DNA of 64,000 nucleotides. Origin: Maridesulfovibrio ferrireducens. Its GTDB lineage: Bacteria; Desulfobacterota; Desulfovibrionia; Desulfovibrionales; Desulfovibrionaceae. The DNA lies in contig NZ_FNGA01000005.1 in assembly GCF_900101105.1 (NCBI RefSeq), positions 186,001-250,000 on the forward strand, in the 5' to 3' direction. A program made the translations under genes and the position numbers. Below are positions 33,520 to 43,003 of this stretch, piece by piece. The first letter of the stretch is position 1; the number at the start of each line of letters is the position of its first letter. The notes under the pieces were generated by a model, which saw only the letters and a list, made by a program, of their open reading frames with translations, did no database searches and was not told the DNA's origin.

Positions 33520-36234
33520 ATGATTAATTTGAACAAATTTCGCAAGAAAAGCCCCCTCGGGCTTACATCCCAAATAATCATTCCTATGATTGGACTGCTT
33601 ATTATCATGGGAATTTTCATCTTTTCATGGTCCTTTTACGTCTCTAAAAGAACCCTTGAAAATGAACTGGCACTTGATATTGAAAAAACCGAAAGTATTG
33701 TAGAACTTTCTCTGGATAATACCCTTGGCGACATTAAAGATGATTTAATCGAATTATCACTCTCTCTGGATTTCAAAGGAGCGCTTGTCACCGGAGATTC
33801 AGATTTTATTGAACAAAAACTATATAATTTTCTAAGTTCTAAACAAGGTTATCTTTTGGATATTCTTGAAGTCTTCAAGGGAGGAGAGCGCTGGGTTAAT
33901 GCCGGAATTGTTGAAATACCTGTAATCCAGCTCAAAACAAAACATAAAAATGCTCTTACAACATTACCCACGTGGGGTCATTTATCATTCAGAGCACGAG
34001 ACAATATTAAAACAATTTTGGTTTGTGCTGTACCTGTCACCAATGATCAAACCGGAGAAGTTGTTGGAATGCTTTATGGAGGGATCGACTTAAATTCTAA
34101 TGTTTCTTTTTTAGATAATTTAAAAATAGCATCCTCCGCCATTGACGCGGTGCTGATAAGCAAGAAAAGATTACTGATCAGCACCAGCAATCCTTCCGGC
34201 GAAACCATCAGTGAGCTCATCAGCTGGGGCCATAATGCTTTGCCCGGCAATTTCATTGTTAAAGACGATCTCATCTTTTCCACAATTCAACTATTATCGA
34301 ATCAGTCTGAAAGCCCTTTGCTTTTCAGCTTTTCACGAATCAACTCCTCATTTCAATCTCTTAAGCTAGGCTTTATGAAAAGCTCGGGGATGATGCTCTC
34401 GCTTGCGATACTACTATCTTTCAGTACTGCATGGATAATGCAAAAACGAATTCTCACAGCACTAAAAAAACTGACTGATTACGCGGATTCGGTTGCAAAA
34501 GGAACCAGCGATGCCTCTTTTATAAAAGGACAAGTAAAGGAATTCAACCAGCTAGGGGAAACCCTTGAAGCAATGGTTGAAAATATACATGAAAAAAGCA
34601 CATATATATCCAAACTTTTTTCATCTGCTAAAGCTCCAATAATCAACTGTGACCTTCGCGGTAAAATTATGGATATGAATCCTGCCGCTGAAAAACTGGC
34701 TAAATTTTCACATAAAAATTTTCATGGAAATGCTCTGATAGAGTTCTTCCCTCCCGAGTATTCACAAGATGTGGAACAATACTTGGCACGAGCCGCATCA
34801 GGGCAAAATCCACCAATAGTTGAGATCCCTATACTGACAAAATCAGGAGAAAAACCTTTTTTTGCGTGGACTTTCTCACCTGTAAAAATGGACCCGAATG
34901 GAAGAGCTAATTTCATTTTGCTGCAGGGACAGGACATTACTGAAAACAAAAATGCGGTAAAAAAAGCTCTTGAAAGCGAAGCTAGACTTAGACAAATTAT
35001 TGATCTTCTTCCTCAAGAAATATTTGCAAATGACATCCACGGCAAATTCCTTCTGGTAAATGAAAACAAAGCTGAAAGACTGCAGAAATCCACCGATAAT
35101 ATTACCGGGGAAAATTTAACCGAAGTCATAGAGAACCATGATGATGTCACACGAATATTAGGTGATAACGAAAGAGTTGTAGAACGAAATGAAAAGCTTT
35201 CAATCGAAGAAAGCTATCTGGACAAGGACAGAAATATACACTGGCTTGAAACAACAAAAGTACCCTATACATCAACAGCAACTAATACACCGGCTATTCT
35301 TACTATATCCATGGATATAACTCGCATAAAAGAAGCAGAAAGCACACTCCAGCATATGAATAAAGAGCTGGTGGAAAGAGTTTCCATGCGGACAATTGAA
35401 CTTGAGAATGCAAACACAGCTCTGGTAAAATCAATGGATGAATTACGCCAAACCCAAAATAAACTTGTTGAAACAGAAAAAATGGCCTCACTGGGAGAAC
35501 TGGTCGCAGGCATAGCGCACGAAGTAAATACACCACTGGGTATCGGTGTAACGGGAACTTCTTACTTGAAAGAAATAACCGACAATCTGCAAACACAATT
35601 TTCAGATAATTCCTTAAAAAAGTCAGACCTTGAAAAATATATCGCCACGAGTTCCGTTGCGCTTGTAAATATTGTGAAAAACCTTGACAGATCCGCAAAA
35701 TTAATAAGTGACTTCAAGCAGTTAGCTGTAGACCAATCATCCGAAGACCTGCGAAATATTAACCTTCTGGATTATATTCAAGGAATACTTATATCCCTGA
35801 AACCCAAACTTAAAGGTCATAATCACACGTTGGAAGTTAAATGCCCTGAGGACATCGATATCACAATTTCTCCCGGCTCTCTCATGCTGGTAATTTCGAA
35901 CCTTATAACCAACTCTCTGACTCATGCTTTTCCGAACAACGAACAAGGATTAATAAAAATTGAAGCAGAAAAGAGCGGCAATGGAATTCTTTTCAAATAT
36001 TCAGATGACGGGCTAGGCATGAACAATGAACAACTACTCAAAATATATGATCCCTTTTACACTACAAAGCGAAGCGCCGGCAGCACAGGACTGGGGATGC
36101 ATCTAGTATACAACCTTGTGACCAGAGCTCTAAAAGGAAGGATCGAGTGCGAAAGTACTTTAGGAGAAGGAGCATCCTTCAACATATGGTTCCCTACGGA
36201 CAGTTCGCAGGAACCTGAAGAACAATATCTTTAA
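33520..36234 (+). CDS. LuxQ-like sensor histidine kinase with non-hybrid transmitter
   Basis: A 904-residue membrane kinase. Order: membrane segment (18-40), periplasmic sensor (41-285), second membrane segment (286-308), HAMP (308-360), PAS (about 362-480, FSSAKAPIINCDL...MNPAAEKL...FSPVKM...LQGQDIT), a second PAS (about 488-610), coiled coil, HisKA with His667 (GIAHEVNTPLG) and ATPase domain (ITNSLTHAF, DDGLGM, GSTGLGMHLVYN). The periplasmic half and first PAS resemble LuxQ. The second PAS, the HisKA type and the absence of any receiver differ from Vibrio LuxQ, which is hybrid. TGAGGATT lies before the ATG. Translational coupling with the LuxP-like gene is likely. Confidence 0.88.
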   Translation: MINLNKFRKKSPLGLTSQIIIPMIGLLIIMGIFIFSWSFYVSKRTLENELALDIEKTESIVELSLDNTLGDIKDDLIELSLSLDFKGALVTGDSDFIEQKLYNFLSSKQGYLLDILEVFKGGERWVNAGIVEIPVIQLKTKHKNALTTLPTWGHLSFRARDNIKTILVCAVPVTNDQTGEVVGMLYGGIDLNSNVSFLDNLKIASSAIDAVLISKKRLLISTSNPSGETISELISWGHNALPGNFIVKDDLIFSTIQLLSNQSESPLLFSFSRINSSFQSLKLGFMKSSGMMLSLAILLSFSTAWIMQKRILTALKKLTDYADSVAKGTSDASFIKGQVKEFNQLGETLEAMVENIHEKSTYISKLFSSAKAPIINCDLRGKIMDMNPAAEKLAKFSHKNFHGNALIEFFPPEYSQDVEQYLARAASGQNPPIVEIPILTKSGEKPFFAWTFSPVKMDPNGRANFILLQGQDITENKNAVKKALESEARLRQIIDLLPQEIFANDIHGKFLLVNENKAERLQKSTDNITGENLTEVIENHDDVTRILGDNERVVERNEKLSIEESYLDKDRNIHWLETTKVPYTSTATNTPAILTISMDITRIKEAESTLQHMNKELVERVSMRTIELENANTALVKSMDELRQTQNKLVETEKMASLGELVAGIAHEVNTPLGIGVTGTSYLKEITDNLQTQFSDNSLKKSDLEKYIATSSVALVNIVKNLDRSAKLISDFKQLAVDQSSEDLRNINLLDYIQGILISLKPKLKGHNHTLEVKCPEDIDITISPGSLMLVISNLITNSLTHAFPNNEQGLIKIEAEKSGNGILFKYSDDGLGMNNEQLLKIYDPFYTTKRSAGSTGLGMHLVYNLVTRALKGRIECESTLGEGASFNIWFPTDSSQEPEEQYL

Positions 36235-36259
36235 TCTACAAGCAATGTAACAAAACCAA

Positions 36260-37171
36260 TCAGCTCAGATCAGTCCATAAAACCATATTTCTACCGCGGC
36301 GTTTAGCTTCATACAACATTGAATCTGCCCCCACAGTCATATCCAGCGGCTTTGACGACATTGAAGGAGATACCGTTACCCCGCCAATGCTGACTGTCAG
36401 AAATTGTCCCGCAGAAGAGAACCCATGAACAACCTGTAAAGCCTCAACCGCCGCACGCACCTTTTCGGCTTTAAATTTAGCTCCTTCAGCGTCAGTCTCC
36501 GGCAACAGAATAACAAACTCCTCTCCTCCGAAACGAGCTGCAAGATCAGCCGGACGCTTTATCTCACGAGTAAGAACATTGGCGACGTTTCTCAGAGCTT
36601 CATCACCTGCAGCATGCCCATAGTTATCGTTGTACTGCTTAAAACAATCCACATCCAGCATAGCAAGAGAGATTACATCTCCTGACCGCAGACATCTACG
36701 CCATTCTTTTTCCACCGCAATTTCAAAACTCCGGCGATTAGGCATCTCCGTCAACCCGTCAAGATTTGCTAATCCCTCAAGAAGTTTTCTCTGTCTGGAA
36801 ATTATGAGGTGATTCTTAATTCTGGCTTTTACAATAGACGGATGAAAAGGCTTATGAATGTAATCAACAGCTCCCATTTCCAGCCCGCGGGCTTCGTCCT
36901 GCTTTGAATCAAGAGCTGTTATGAAAATAACCGGAATATTTTTAGATAATTCCTGCTCTTTAATCTTATGCAGCAAAGCATAGCCGTCCATTTCCGGCAT
37001 AACCACATCAAGCAAAATAAGGTCGGGAGGAAACTCCGCATTTATACGATCTAAAGCCTGATTAGCATTTTTTGCCAGTATAACTTTATAGTCCTGCCGC
37101 AATAAGTCAGCAAGAACATTCAAGTTCAAGCGCTCATCATCCACAACTAAAATCTTTGATTTTTCATCCAT
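36260..37171 (-). CDS. REC-GGDEF diguanylate cyclase
   Basis: A 303-residue response regulator: receiver (about 5-122, ILVVDDERLN, LILLDVVMPEMDG, TALDSKQ, VDYIHKPF) and GGDEF domain (about 140-300). The active site FGGEEF is intact, and an RPAD motif eight residues before it is the product-inhibition I-site. It makes c-di-GMP when phosphorylated. The ATG at 37171 lies 1 bp after the kinase stop, preceded by AAAAAGG, so the two genes are translationally coupled; an earlier in-frame start at 37258 lies inside the kinase gene and is rejected. It converges on the LuxQ-like gene with only 25 bp between. Confidence 0.92.
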   Translation of the reverse strand: MDEKSKILVVDDERLNLNVLADLLRQDYKVILAKNANQALDRINAEFPPDLILLDVVMPEMDGYALLHKIKEQELSKNIPVIFITALDSKQDEARGLEMGAVDYIHKPFHPSIVKARIKNHLIISRQRKLLEGLANLDGLTEMPNRRSFEIAVEKEWRRCLRSGDVISLAMLDVDCFKQYNDNYGHAAGDEALRNVANVLTREIKRPADLAARFGGEEFVILLPETDAEGAKFKAEKVRAAVEALQVVHGFSSAGQFLTVSIGGVTVSPSMSSKPLDMTVGADSMLYEAKRRGRNMVLWTDLS

Positions 37172-37172
37172 T

Positions 37173-40100
37173 TCATGACCTTTTTCTAAGAGTGATACCA
37201 AGTTCTGCTGCAATTTTTTCCAAAACCAAGCAGCACTCATCAAAATCCAAGTTATCAATATGCTGCGTCAACTTTTTAAGCTGTCCTTCAAACTGTTCAG
37301 GATCAAGAAATGTCACCAATTCTTCAAGCACGTCATAAGAATCGGCATCTCCTTCTTTAAGAAGTTTATATAATTCATTTATAAGCTCAAAACTTTTATC
37401 TTTATCATTTATATATTCATTGTTTTCACTTTTATAAGAACCAGGCAACACACTTAGTCCCTTAATGATTTTCAACAGCTCTGAAACAAATAGATTTAAA
37501 GAAGAAGCCATTCTGTCTTCATCAAATTCATGAATTTCTCCCTCGATAATCCGGCATAATTCATAAAGATGCTGAGCTCCGACATTACCACTTACCCCTT
37601 TAAGAGAATGAATCTTAATTGCGGCTTTTTCAAATTCAGAATTATCAATCAACATTTTTAAATCATCAGCAAAGTTCCCGTAATAATGTCTGAATCCCTT
37701 CAAAACTCGAAGATACCCTTTTTTATTACCCCCGACATTACTTAGTCCTTTTACAATATCAATTCCCGGAACTTCAGGAATAGCTATACCATCCTGCTCT
37801 TCTCCGCCGCTGATGGGAACATAGCTAAAAGCAGTTGATTTAATATACTTTTTCAAAACATCTAAAAGAGTTATGGGAGATATCGGCTTAGTTATGTGTT
37901 CATTCATACCGGCTTCTAAACTTTTTTCGAGATCACCCGGCATGGCATGAGCTGTCATTGCTAAAATAGGCAGATCTTTATAGTGCTCATCCGAACGGAT
38001 TATCCGTGTCGCGGTAAGCCCATCCATCTCAGGCATCTGAATATCCATTAATACAATATCATACGGAGCGGACCACAAAGCATCCAAAGCCTGGCGCCCA
38101 TTTTCAGCAACAGTCACACCGATTCCAAAACTTTCCAGCATCTTTGTTGCCACGTACTGGTTGAGTTTATTATCTTCAACCAAAAGAGCCTTGATTTTAC
38201 GCCGTTTAACCCCGGAGATGTTCTGCATATTATTCAAAACAGATGAATCTTTTTTTAGGTCCGTATCAAATTTGAATGCAGCTTTAACAGACTGATATAA
38301 AGAAACTCGTGTCACAGGTTTAGAAATAAACCCATTTATTCCGCTAAGCGACGCTTGTTTACGAACACCTTCCCCCACCCCGACAGGAATCATCATGACA
38401 ATTGGAATATCAATTAAATCAGGTAGAGACCGGATCAAAGCAACTTTTTCAAAACCATCCGTATGAAGAGGATTACAATCCATAATAATTAAATCTGTTT
38501 TCGCGCCACCGGCCGAATCTGATTGTAATCGATCAATACCTGAATCAGTAGAAGATTCTAAAACAACATCAAAAGATAAATACTTAAGCCATGCCCCGAG
38601 AAACTCTCTCGAAGTACTGTTCTCATCGATTACGAGAACTCTCATTCCGTGAGTGCTGGAAGGCATAATCAGACAGGGCTGAGTTTCAGCATTTATAAAA
38701 TTTATATCAAACTCAAAAGAACTTCCTAAACCCGGCTGACTTTCAACGCTTATAGCCCCACCCATCAAATTGACGAGACTTTTTGATATAGCAAGCCCTA
38801 ATCCGGTCCCTCCGAATTTGCGGGTAGTTGAGGCGTCTGCCTGACTAAAAGATTTAAATAATTCATCTATTTCTTCCTTACTTAGCCCTATCCCACTATC
38901 CCGGACAATAAATTTAAGACAAATATCGGATGGATTATGACATTCACCAACACAGGAAATAAGAAGTGCGACCTCTCCTTCCTTTGTAAATTTTATTGCA
39001 TTATTCGTAAGATTTGTAAGGATTTGGCCCAAGCGAAGAGGGTCACCTATTATGCGATGCGGAACATCAGAAGCAACGGATAAAACAAAATCCAAACCTT
39101 TCTGCTCAGCCTTGATTGCAACCAAATTGCAAAGTTTATCAAGAACATTATCAAGCGCAAATTCGGTATTTTCCAGCACAAGTTTGCCTGCTTCAATTTT
39201 TGAAAAGTCAAGAATCTCATCAATAATCGAAAGCAAAGAATCAGCCGAAGACATCATTTTTTCCAGACACTCCCGCTGAGTAGTATCAAGAATAGAATTT
39301 AATACAAGATGCCCAAGTCCGATGATGCTGTTCATCGGAGTCCGTATTTCATGGCTCATATTTGCCAAAAATTCAGATTTGGCACGGGTCGCAGCTTCTG
39401 CGTCCAACTTGGCCCGATTAAGTTCTCTTGCAACTCGGCGGCGATCAGTAACATTGCGCAAACACTCTATCCCACCATAAATCTTCCCTGAAGCATCACG
39501 AAGTGGACAAGCCACTCCCCAAAAATACGCACCTTCTCCTCCGAAAACTTTCGGCGCATAAACCTCTCCAAACAGCACATTTCCCTTCCGCTGAACATAT
39601 TCATACATATCCGAAGGGATAGCTTCTTCTGCATCAATGGCCCAGTTGAGAAGAATGGGTTTACGAACTCCATAAAAAGGTAACGCATATTCATAATTGC
39701 CTTTACCTACCATATTCTCCTTCGACACTCCCGTAACATCCTCCATGGCTTTATTCCATGCGACAAGGACTCCTTCGGCATCGACAACCATCGTAGGGTC
39801 GGGCAAAAATTCAATTATATCATTTAAGCGGCGATATGATTCTTCCAAAGCCTTTTCACTTTTACGCCTGTCTGTCACATCCCTAAAACTCCAAACCCTT
39901 CCTACCACTTCGGAACCAATGCGCTGAGAATTTGAATATCTTTCAATAATTCTTCCATCTTTCAGAATAAATTCATCGACATTATCCGGTTCAGACTCAA
40001 ATGGAAATTTCCAAATTTTGTCGCTTGCTGACTCCTGAATCTCCACCAGAGAAAGAATAAACCCAAAAATATCAGTAACGATTCCATCATTTAAAAGTTG

Positions 40101-41915
40101 TTCAGGGATATCCCACATATCGGCAAATCGACTGTTCCACGCAACAACCTGTCCGTATCCGTCAACCGCCAAAATACCATCGGCAGAGGATTCAATTGTT
40201 GCGGTAAGCAGTGAAACCGAGCGTTCAATTTCCGCGCGGCTGGCTCTTTTTTCGGTAATATCACGGAGTGTCCCAAGCAAAAGAGTTTTCCCGTTAACAA
40301 TGAGAGGGCGAATTCGAACGTTAATATAGAACTCTCCCTCATCTGTACGTTTACCGACTCCCTCATACTCCAGACTTCCCAACTCAAGTGCTGTTTGAAT
40401 ATGTGCTGCAAAAGAAACAACAGAAGACACCCCGTCCGGTTGCACATTCGGCATAATATTTACAGGAGAAAGAGATTTAAATTCATCTTCCGAGTGACAC
40501 CGGAACATGGAGAGAGCTTCCGGATTGGCACTCACGAAATTGCCGTTTAAATCCATTAAAACAATTGCATCATTCGCATAATCAAAAAGAGCTCTATATT
40601 TTACTTCCCGCTCAATTAAAGCTTCTTCTGCTTTTTTTCTTTCTGTAATATCACGCCAGACAACGTGAAGTATATTTTTACCTTTATACATGATCGGGGT
40701 AATCAAACCTTCAACCGGAAAAACCTCGCCGTCGGCTTTTTTTAAAGTCCACTCAAAACGATTCGCCCCGTTAAGCAAACACTCTCTTGCAATACGACGG
40801 GACTTTTCCAGAGAAGGACTTCCGTCAGGCTGAAACTCAGGCCCCACGTCTTTCGAACTTAAACCTATCAACTCTGAACTTGAATTCATGTGCAAAAGCT
40901 TATAAGCGGCCCGATTACACTGAACGATAAGCTCATTATCTATTAATACGACAGCATCCGATGATTCTTCAAAAAGAGTCCTGAACCGCTCTTCACTTTC
41001 TTTTAAAGCCAAAGCCTTCAAGCGGGCCTGCTCATGCAATTGAAGCCGGTCAAACGCAATTCCGACATAAGGAGAAAGAAACAAGAGAATATCTAAATCC
41101 CCTTCATCTAAAATTTCCGACTCATCATAACTTTGCACAGCTAAAACACCTATAGTGCGCCCCTCATGAATAAGAGGAACTCCGAGCCATACAACCGAAG
41201 GAACTCCAAGTACTTTCAACTCACCGAGTGCGATAAGCTCAGCCCTTTTATGTTTGTCCGCGAGCAACGGCTTACCTGTTCTTATAACGTAATCCGTAAA
41301 GCCATTCGCGAGAGACCTTGGAGGAGGAGTAGGCTCAACCTCTTCAGTAAAGTAAGAAAAGCTGAGCACATCCTTTTCTTGGTCATAAAAAGCAATATAA
41401 AAATTACGAGCATACATAAACTCGTTAATATGTTTTTGCACTATAGAATAAAACTCTTCCATGCCAGAAACTTCCGTAACAGCAAGAGTTATCCGGTACA
41501 GTGAACTCTGAACACTCTCCATCCTCCTGCGTTGCGCAACTTCTTCATTTAAAATCTGATTCAACTTAAAAAGCTTACGATTCCAAAAAAATATCAACAG
41601 AATGACAAACAGCAAAAGAATAACAACTTCACCCAAAACGCTGAAATCCAATGCCGGATCAGCCTTATTCCTAAACTTACTTTGAGAGGATTCATTCCCG
41701 GAAGAAGTTTTCTGAACATTTCCAGAACGTGGATTTTGTGTAGACCGAACTTTATCGCCACTAAAAACTGCATAAGATTTTTTATTATCTTGAACTTGGG
41801 CACAGTATAATGTTTTTGCCGAAACGGACAAAAAAAACAACGAGAGCACAACTACATACATCCCGTGTTTCAGCATTTTAAAAATGCGGCTTTTACTTAA
41901 AGAATTAAAAAACAC
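37173..41915 (-). CDS. Multi-PAS hybrid sensor kinase with HPt domain
   Basis: A 1580-residue kinase. Order: signal-like helix (about 15-40), membrane helix (about 93-115), GAF (about 140-300), four PAS domains (roughly 310-430, 440-560, 570-690, 700-830), HisKA with His855 (MSHEIRTPMNSII), ATPase (LTNNAIKF, DSGIGLS, GGTGLGLAIS), receiver 1 (IIMDCNPLHTDG), receiver 2 with Asp1291 (LMDIQMPEMDG) and a C-terminal HPt domain with His1436 (IHSLKGVSGNVGA). It is a complete phosphorelay in one chain. The GTG start at 41915 has AAGGGAGAATAA in front. The coupled REC-GGDEF protein is the obvious output, turning the signal into c-di-GMP. The input signal is unknown. Confidence 0.92.
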   Translation of the reverse strand: MFFNSLSKSRIFKMLKHGMYVVVLSLFFLSVSAKTLYCAQVQDNKKSYAVFSGDKVRSTQNPRSGNVQKTSSGNESSQSKFRNKADPALDFSVLGEVVILLLFVILLIFFWNRKLFKLNQILNEEVAQRRRMESVQSSLYRITLAVTEVSGMEEFYSIVQKHINEFMYARNFYIAFYDQEKDVLSFSYFTEEVEPTPPPRSLANGFTDYVIRTGKPLLADKHKRAELIALGELKVLGVPSVVWLGVPLIHEGRTIGVLAVQSYDESEILDEGDLDILLFLSPYVGIAFDRLQLHEQARLKALALKESEERFRTLFEESSDAVVLIDNELIVQCNRAAYKLLHMNSSSELIGLSSKDVGPEFQPDGSPSLEKSRRIARECLLNGANRFEWTLKKADGEVFPVEGLITPIMYKGKNILHVVWRDITERKKAEEALIEREVKYRALFDYANDAIVLMDLNGNFVSANPEALSMFRCHSEDEFKSLSPVNIMPNVQPDGVSSVVSFAAHIQTALELGSLEYEGVGKRTDEGEFYINVRIRPLIVNGKTLLLGTLRDITEKRASRAEIERSVSLLTATIESSADGILAVDGYGQVVAWNSRFADMWDIPEQLLNDGIVTDIFGFILSLVEIQESASDKIWKFPFESEPDNVDEFILKDGRIIERYSNSQRIGSEVVGRVWSFRDVTDRRKSEKALEESYRRLNDIIEFLPDPTMVVDAEGVLVAWNKAMEDVTGVSKENMVGKGNYEYALPFYGVRKPILLNWAIDAEEAIPSDMYEYVQRKGNVLFGEVYAPKVFGGEGAYFWGVACPLRDASGKIYGGIECLRNVTDRRRVARELNRAKLDAEAATRAKSEFLANMSHEIRTPMNSIIGLGHLVLNSILDTTQRECLEKMMSSADSLLSIIDEILDFSKIEAGKLVLENTEFALDNVLDKLCNLVAIKAEQKGLDFVLSVASDVPHRIIGDPLRLGQILTNLTNNAIKFTKEGEVALLISCVGECHNPSDICLKFIVRDSGIGLSKEEIDELFKSFSQADASTTRKFGGTGLGLAISKSLVNLMGGAISVESQPGLGSSFEFDINFINAETQPCLIMPSSTHGMRVLVIDENSTSREFLGAWLKYLSFDVVLESSTDSGIDRLQSDSAGGAKTDLIIMDCNPLHTDGFEKVALIRSLPDLIDIPIVMMIPVGVGEGVRKQASLSGINGFISKPVTRVSLYQSVKAAFKFDTDLKKDSSVLNNMQNISGVKRRKIKALLVEDNKLNQYVATKMLESFGIGVTVAENGRQALDALWSAPYDIVLMDIQMPEMDGLTATRIIRSDEHYKDLPILAMTAHAMPGDLEKSLEAGMNEHITKPISPITLLDVLKKYIKSTAFSYVPISGGEEQDGIAIPEVPGIDIVKGLSNVGGNKKGYLRVLKGFRHYYGNFADDLKMLIDNSEFEKAAIKIHSLKGVSGNVGAQHLYELCRIIEGEIHEFDEDRMASSLNLFVSELLKIIKGLSVLPGSYKSENNEYINDKDKSFELINELYKLLKEGDADSYDVLEELVTFLDPEQFEGQLKKLTQHIDNLDFDECCLVLEKIAAELGITLRKRS

Positions 41916-42037
41916 TTATTCTCCCTTACGAGCACACTGTCCGCATTACCGATAATTCTATTTTTAAATATCCGACTAAATGTAACAGATAATATTTATT
42001 CAAAACAAGCAGATAAATTTAATATCTTTGGTTAAAA

Positions 42038-42053
42038 TGCAACTTTTATTGCA
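42038..42053. promoter_or_regulatory. TGCAA-N6-TTGCA site 1
   Basis: TGCAACTTTTATTGCA, an inverted repeat with 6-bp spacer. The same 16 bp recur at 42056, and 15 of 16 at 51045. Candidate enhancer site for the sigma-54 regulator encoded at 51132. Confidence 0.6.
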
Positions 42054-42055
42054 GG

Positions 42056-42071
42056 TGCAACTTTTATTGCA
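42056..42071. promoter_or_regulatory. TGCAA-N6-TTGCA site 2
   Basis: Identical to site 1, 18 bp centre to centre. About 225 bp upstream of the candidate sigma-54 promoter, within the usual range for enhancer sites. Confidence 0.6.
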
Positions 42072-42292
42072 AAGACACCTCCGTGCAACAAAAGGCGCAC
42101 TCTTCGTAAAACCCGTGCGTCGTGTAAACAAAAGTTGCACTGTGTATTCTCTTAAATTCTCCGCTTTTGTTGAGCAAAAACACATTATTAATAAACACTT
42201 CTCTTCCACAAAAGACATAAAGATCTGTTTTAATTATTAAAAATATCTAAAAAATGATTTTTTATAACCCTCAAAAGCAATACCATAAAATT

Positions 42293-42308
42293 TGGCACAA
42301 TCTTTCCA
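42293..42308 (+). promoter_or_regulatory. Candidate sigma-54 promoter
   Basis: TGGCACAATCTTTCCA: a perfect -24 TGGCAC with correct spacing to TTCC, where the consensus has TTGC. It lies about 42 bp before the first gene of the operon. Confidence 0.45.
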
Positions 42309-42349
42309 ATGGGTTCTGAACAATATTTGTCTCAGGAGGAACCTATACG

Positions 42350-43003
42350 ATGTACGTCGGGCTAAAAATGCTGAAAAATTTCATGCCGCAATCTCCGGAT
42401 GCTCTTGCGGAAGATGCTGCTGCTCTTATGGAAAAACACATGCTGTGGATGTTGCTGATTGTAGAAAACGATAAGCTCATCGGATACGTCCGCACTGAAG
42501 ATGTAAGTGCGGCAATGCCTTCCAAGATGACCGGACTGGATAAGCATGAAATAAACTATCTGCTATCCAAACTGACCTTGCGCAAGATAATGCACACAGA
42601 CATCACCACCATCAGCCCTGAAACAGAAATTGAAGCCGCAGCAGCTAAAATGCGCGAAAAGAATCTCGCAGGACTTGCCGTAGTGGACGGCAACGCGAAG
42701 CTTATCGGCTATATAAACCGAAACGTTATACTTGATGTGCTCGCGGAAGAAATGGGTTTTGCGGAAGGCGGCTCCAGAATAGTTTTTGAAGTGAGTGACA
42801 GGCCCGGAGTGTTAAAACACGTCGCGAGCCTGATTGACGATCTCGGTTACTCAATTATCTCGACCGGAACTTTCAAACATAATGACTGCCGAATGGTTGT
42901 TATCCGAATCAACGCTGAAAATCCTTCATCTGTTGCCGCAGCTTTGCAAAAAAACGGCTACGACGTTGTAGGGCCGGAGGATTTCAGGGATGAATGGGAA
43001 TAA
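42350..43003 (+). CDS. CBS-pair and ACT-domain protein
   Basis: A 217-residue soluble protein. Two CBS motifs (about 5-60 and 75-130; the second TLRKIMHTDITTISPETEIEAAAAKM...LIGYINR) form a nucleotide-sensing pair. A C-terminal ACT domain (about 143-215; VFEVSDRPGVLKHVASLIDDLGYSIIS) is the usual amino-acid sensor. The combination suggests a regulator that responds to both adenine nucleotide and an amino-acid-like ligand. It is the first gene of the Liv/CoA-ligase operon and overlaps livG by 14 bp. CAGGAGGA lies 11 bp before the ATG. The target is unknown. Confidence 0.85.
   Translation: MYVGLKMLKNFMPQSPDALAEDAAALMEKHMLWMLLIVENDKLIGYVRTEDVSAAMPSKMTGLDKHEINYLLSKLTLRKIMHTDITTISPETEIEAAAAKMREKNLAGLAVVDGNAKLIGYINRNVILDVLAEEMGFAEGGSRIVFEVSDRPGVLKHVASLIDDLGYSIISTGTFKHNDCRMVVIRINAENPSSVAAALQKNGYDVVGPEDFRDEWE

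Larger units (their letters stand above)
41916..42349. other. Control region of the Liv/CoA-ligase operon (434 bp)
   Basis: Gene-free. Holds a tandem TGCAA-N6-TTGCA pair, two degenerate relatives (42084-42099 and, inverted, 42124-42139) and a candidate sigma-54 promoter; the strong sites are listed separately. Confidence 0.6.
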
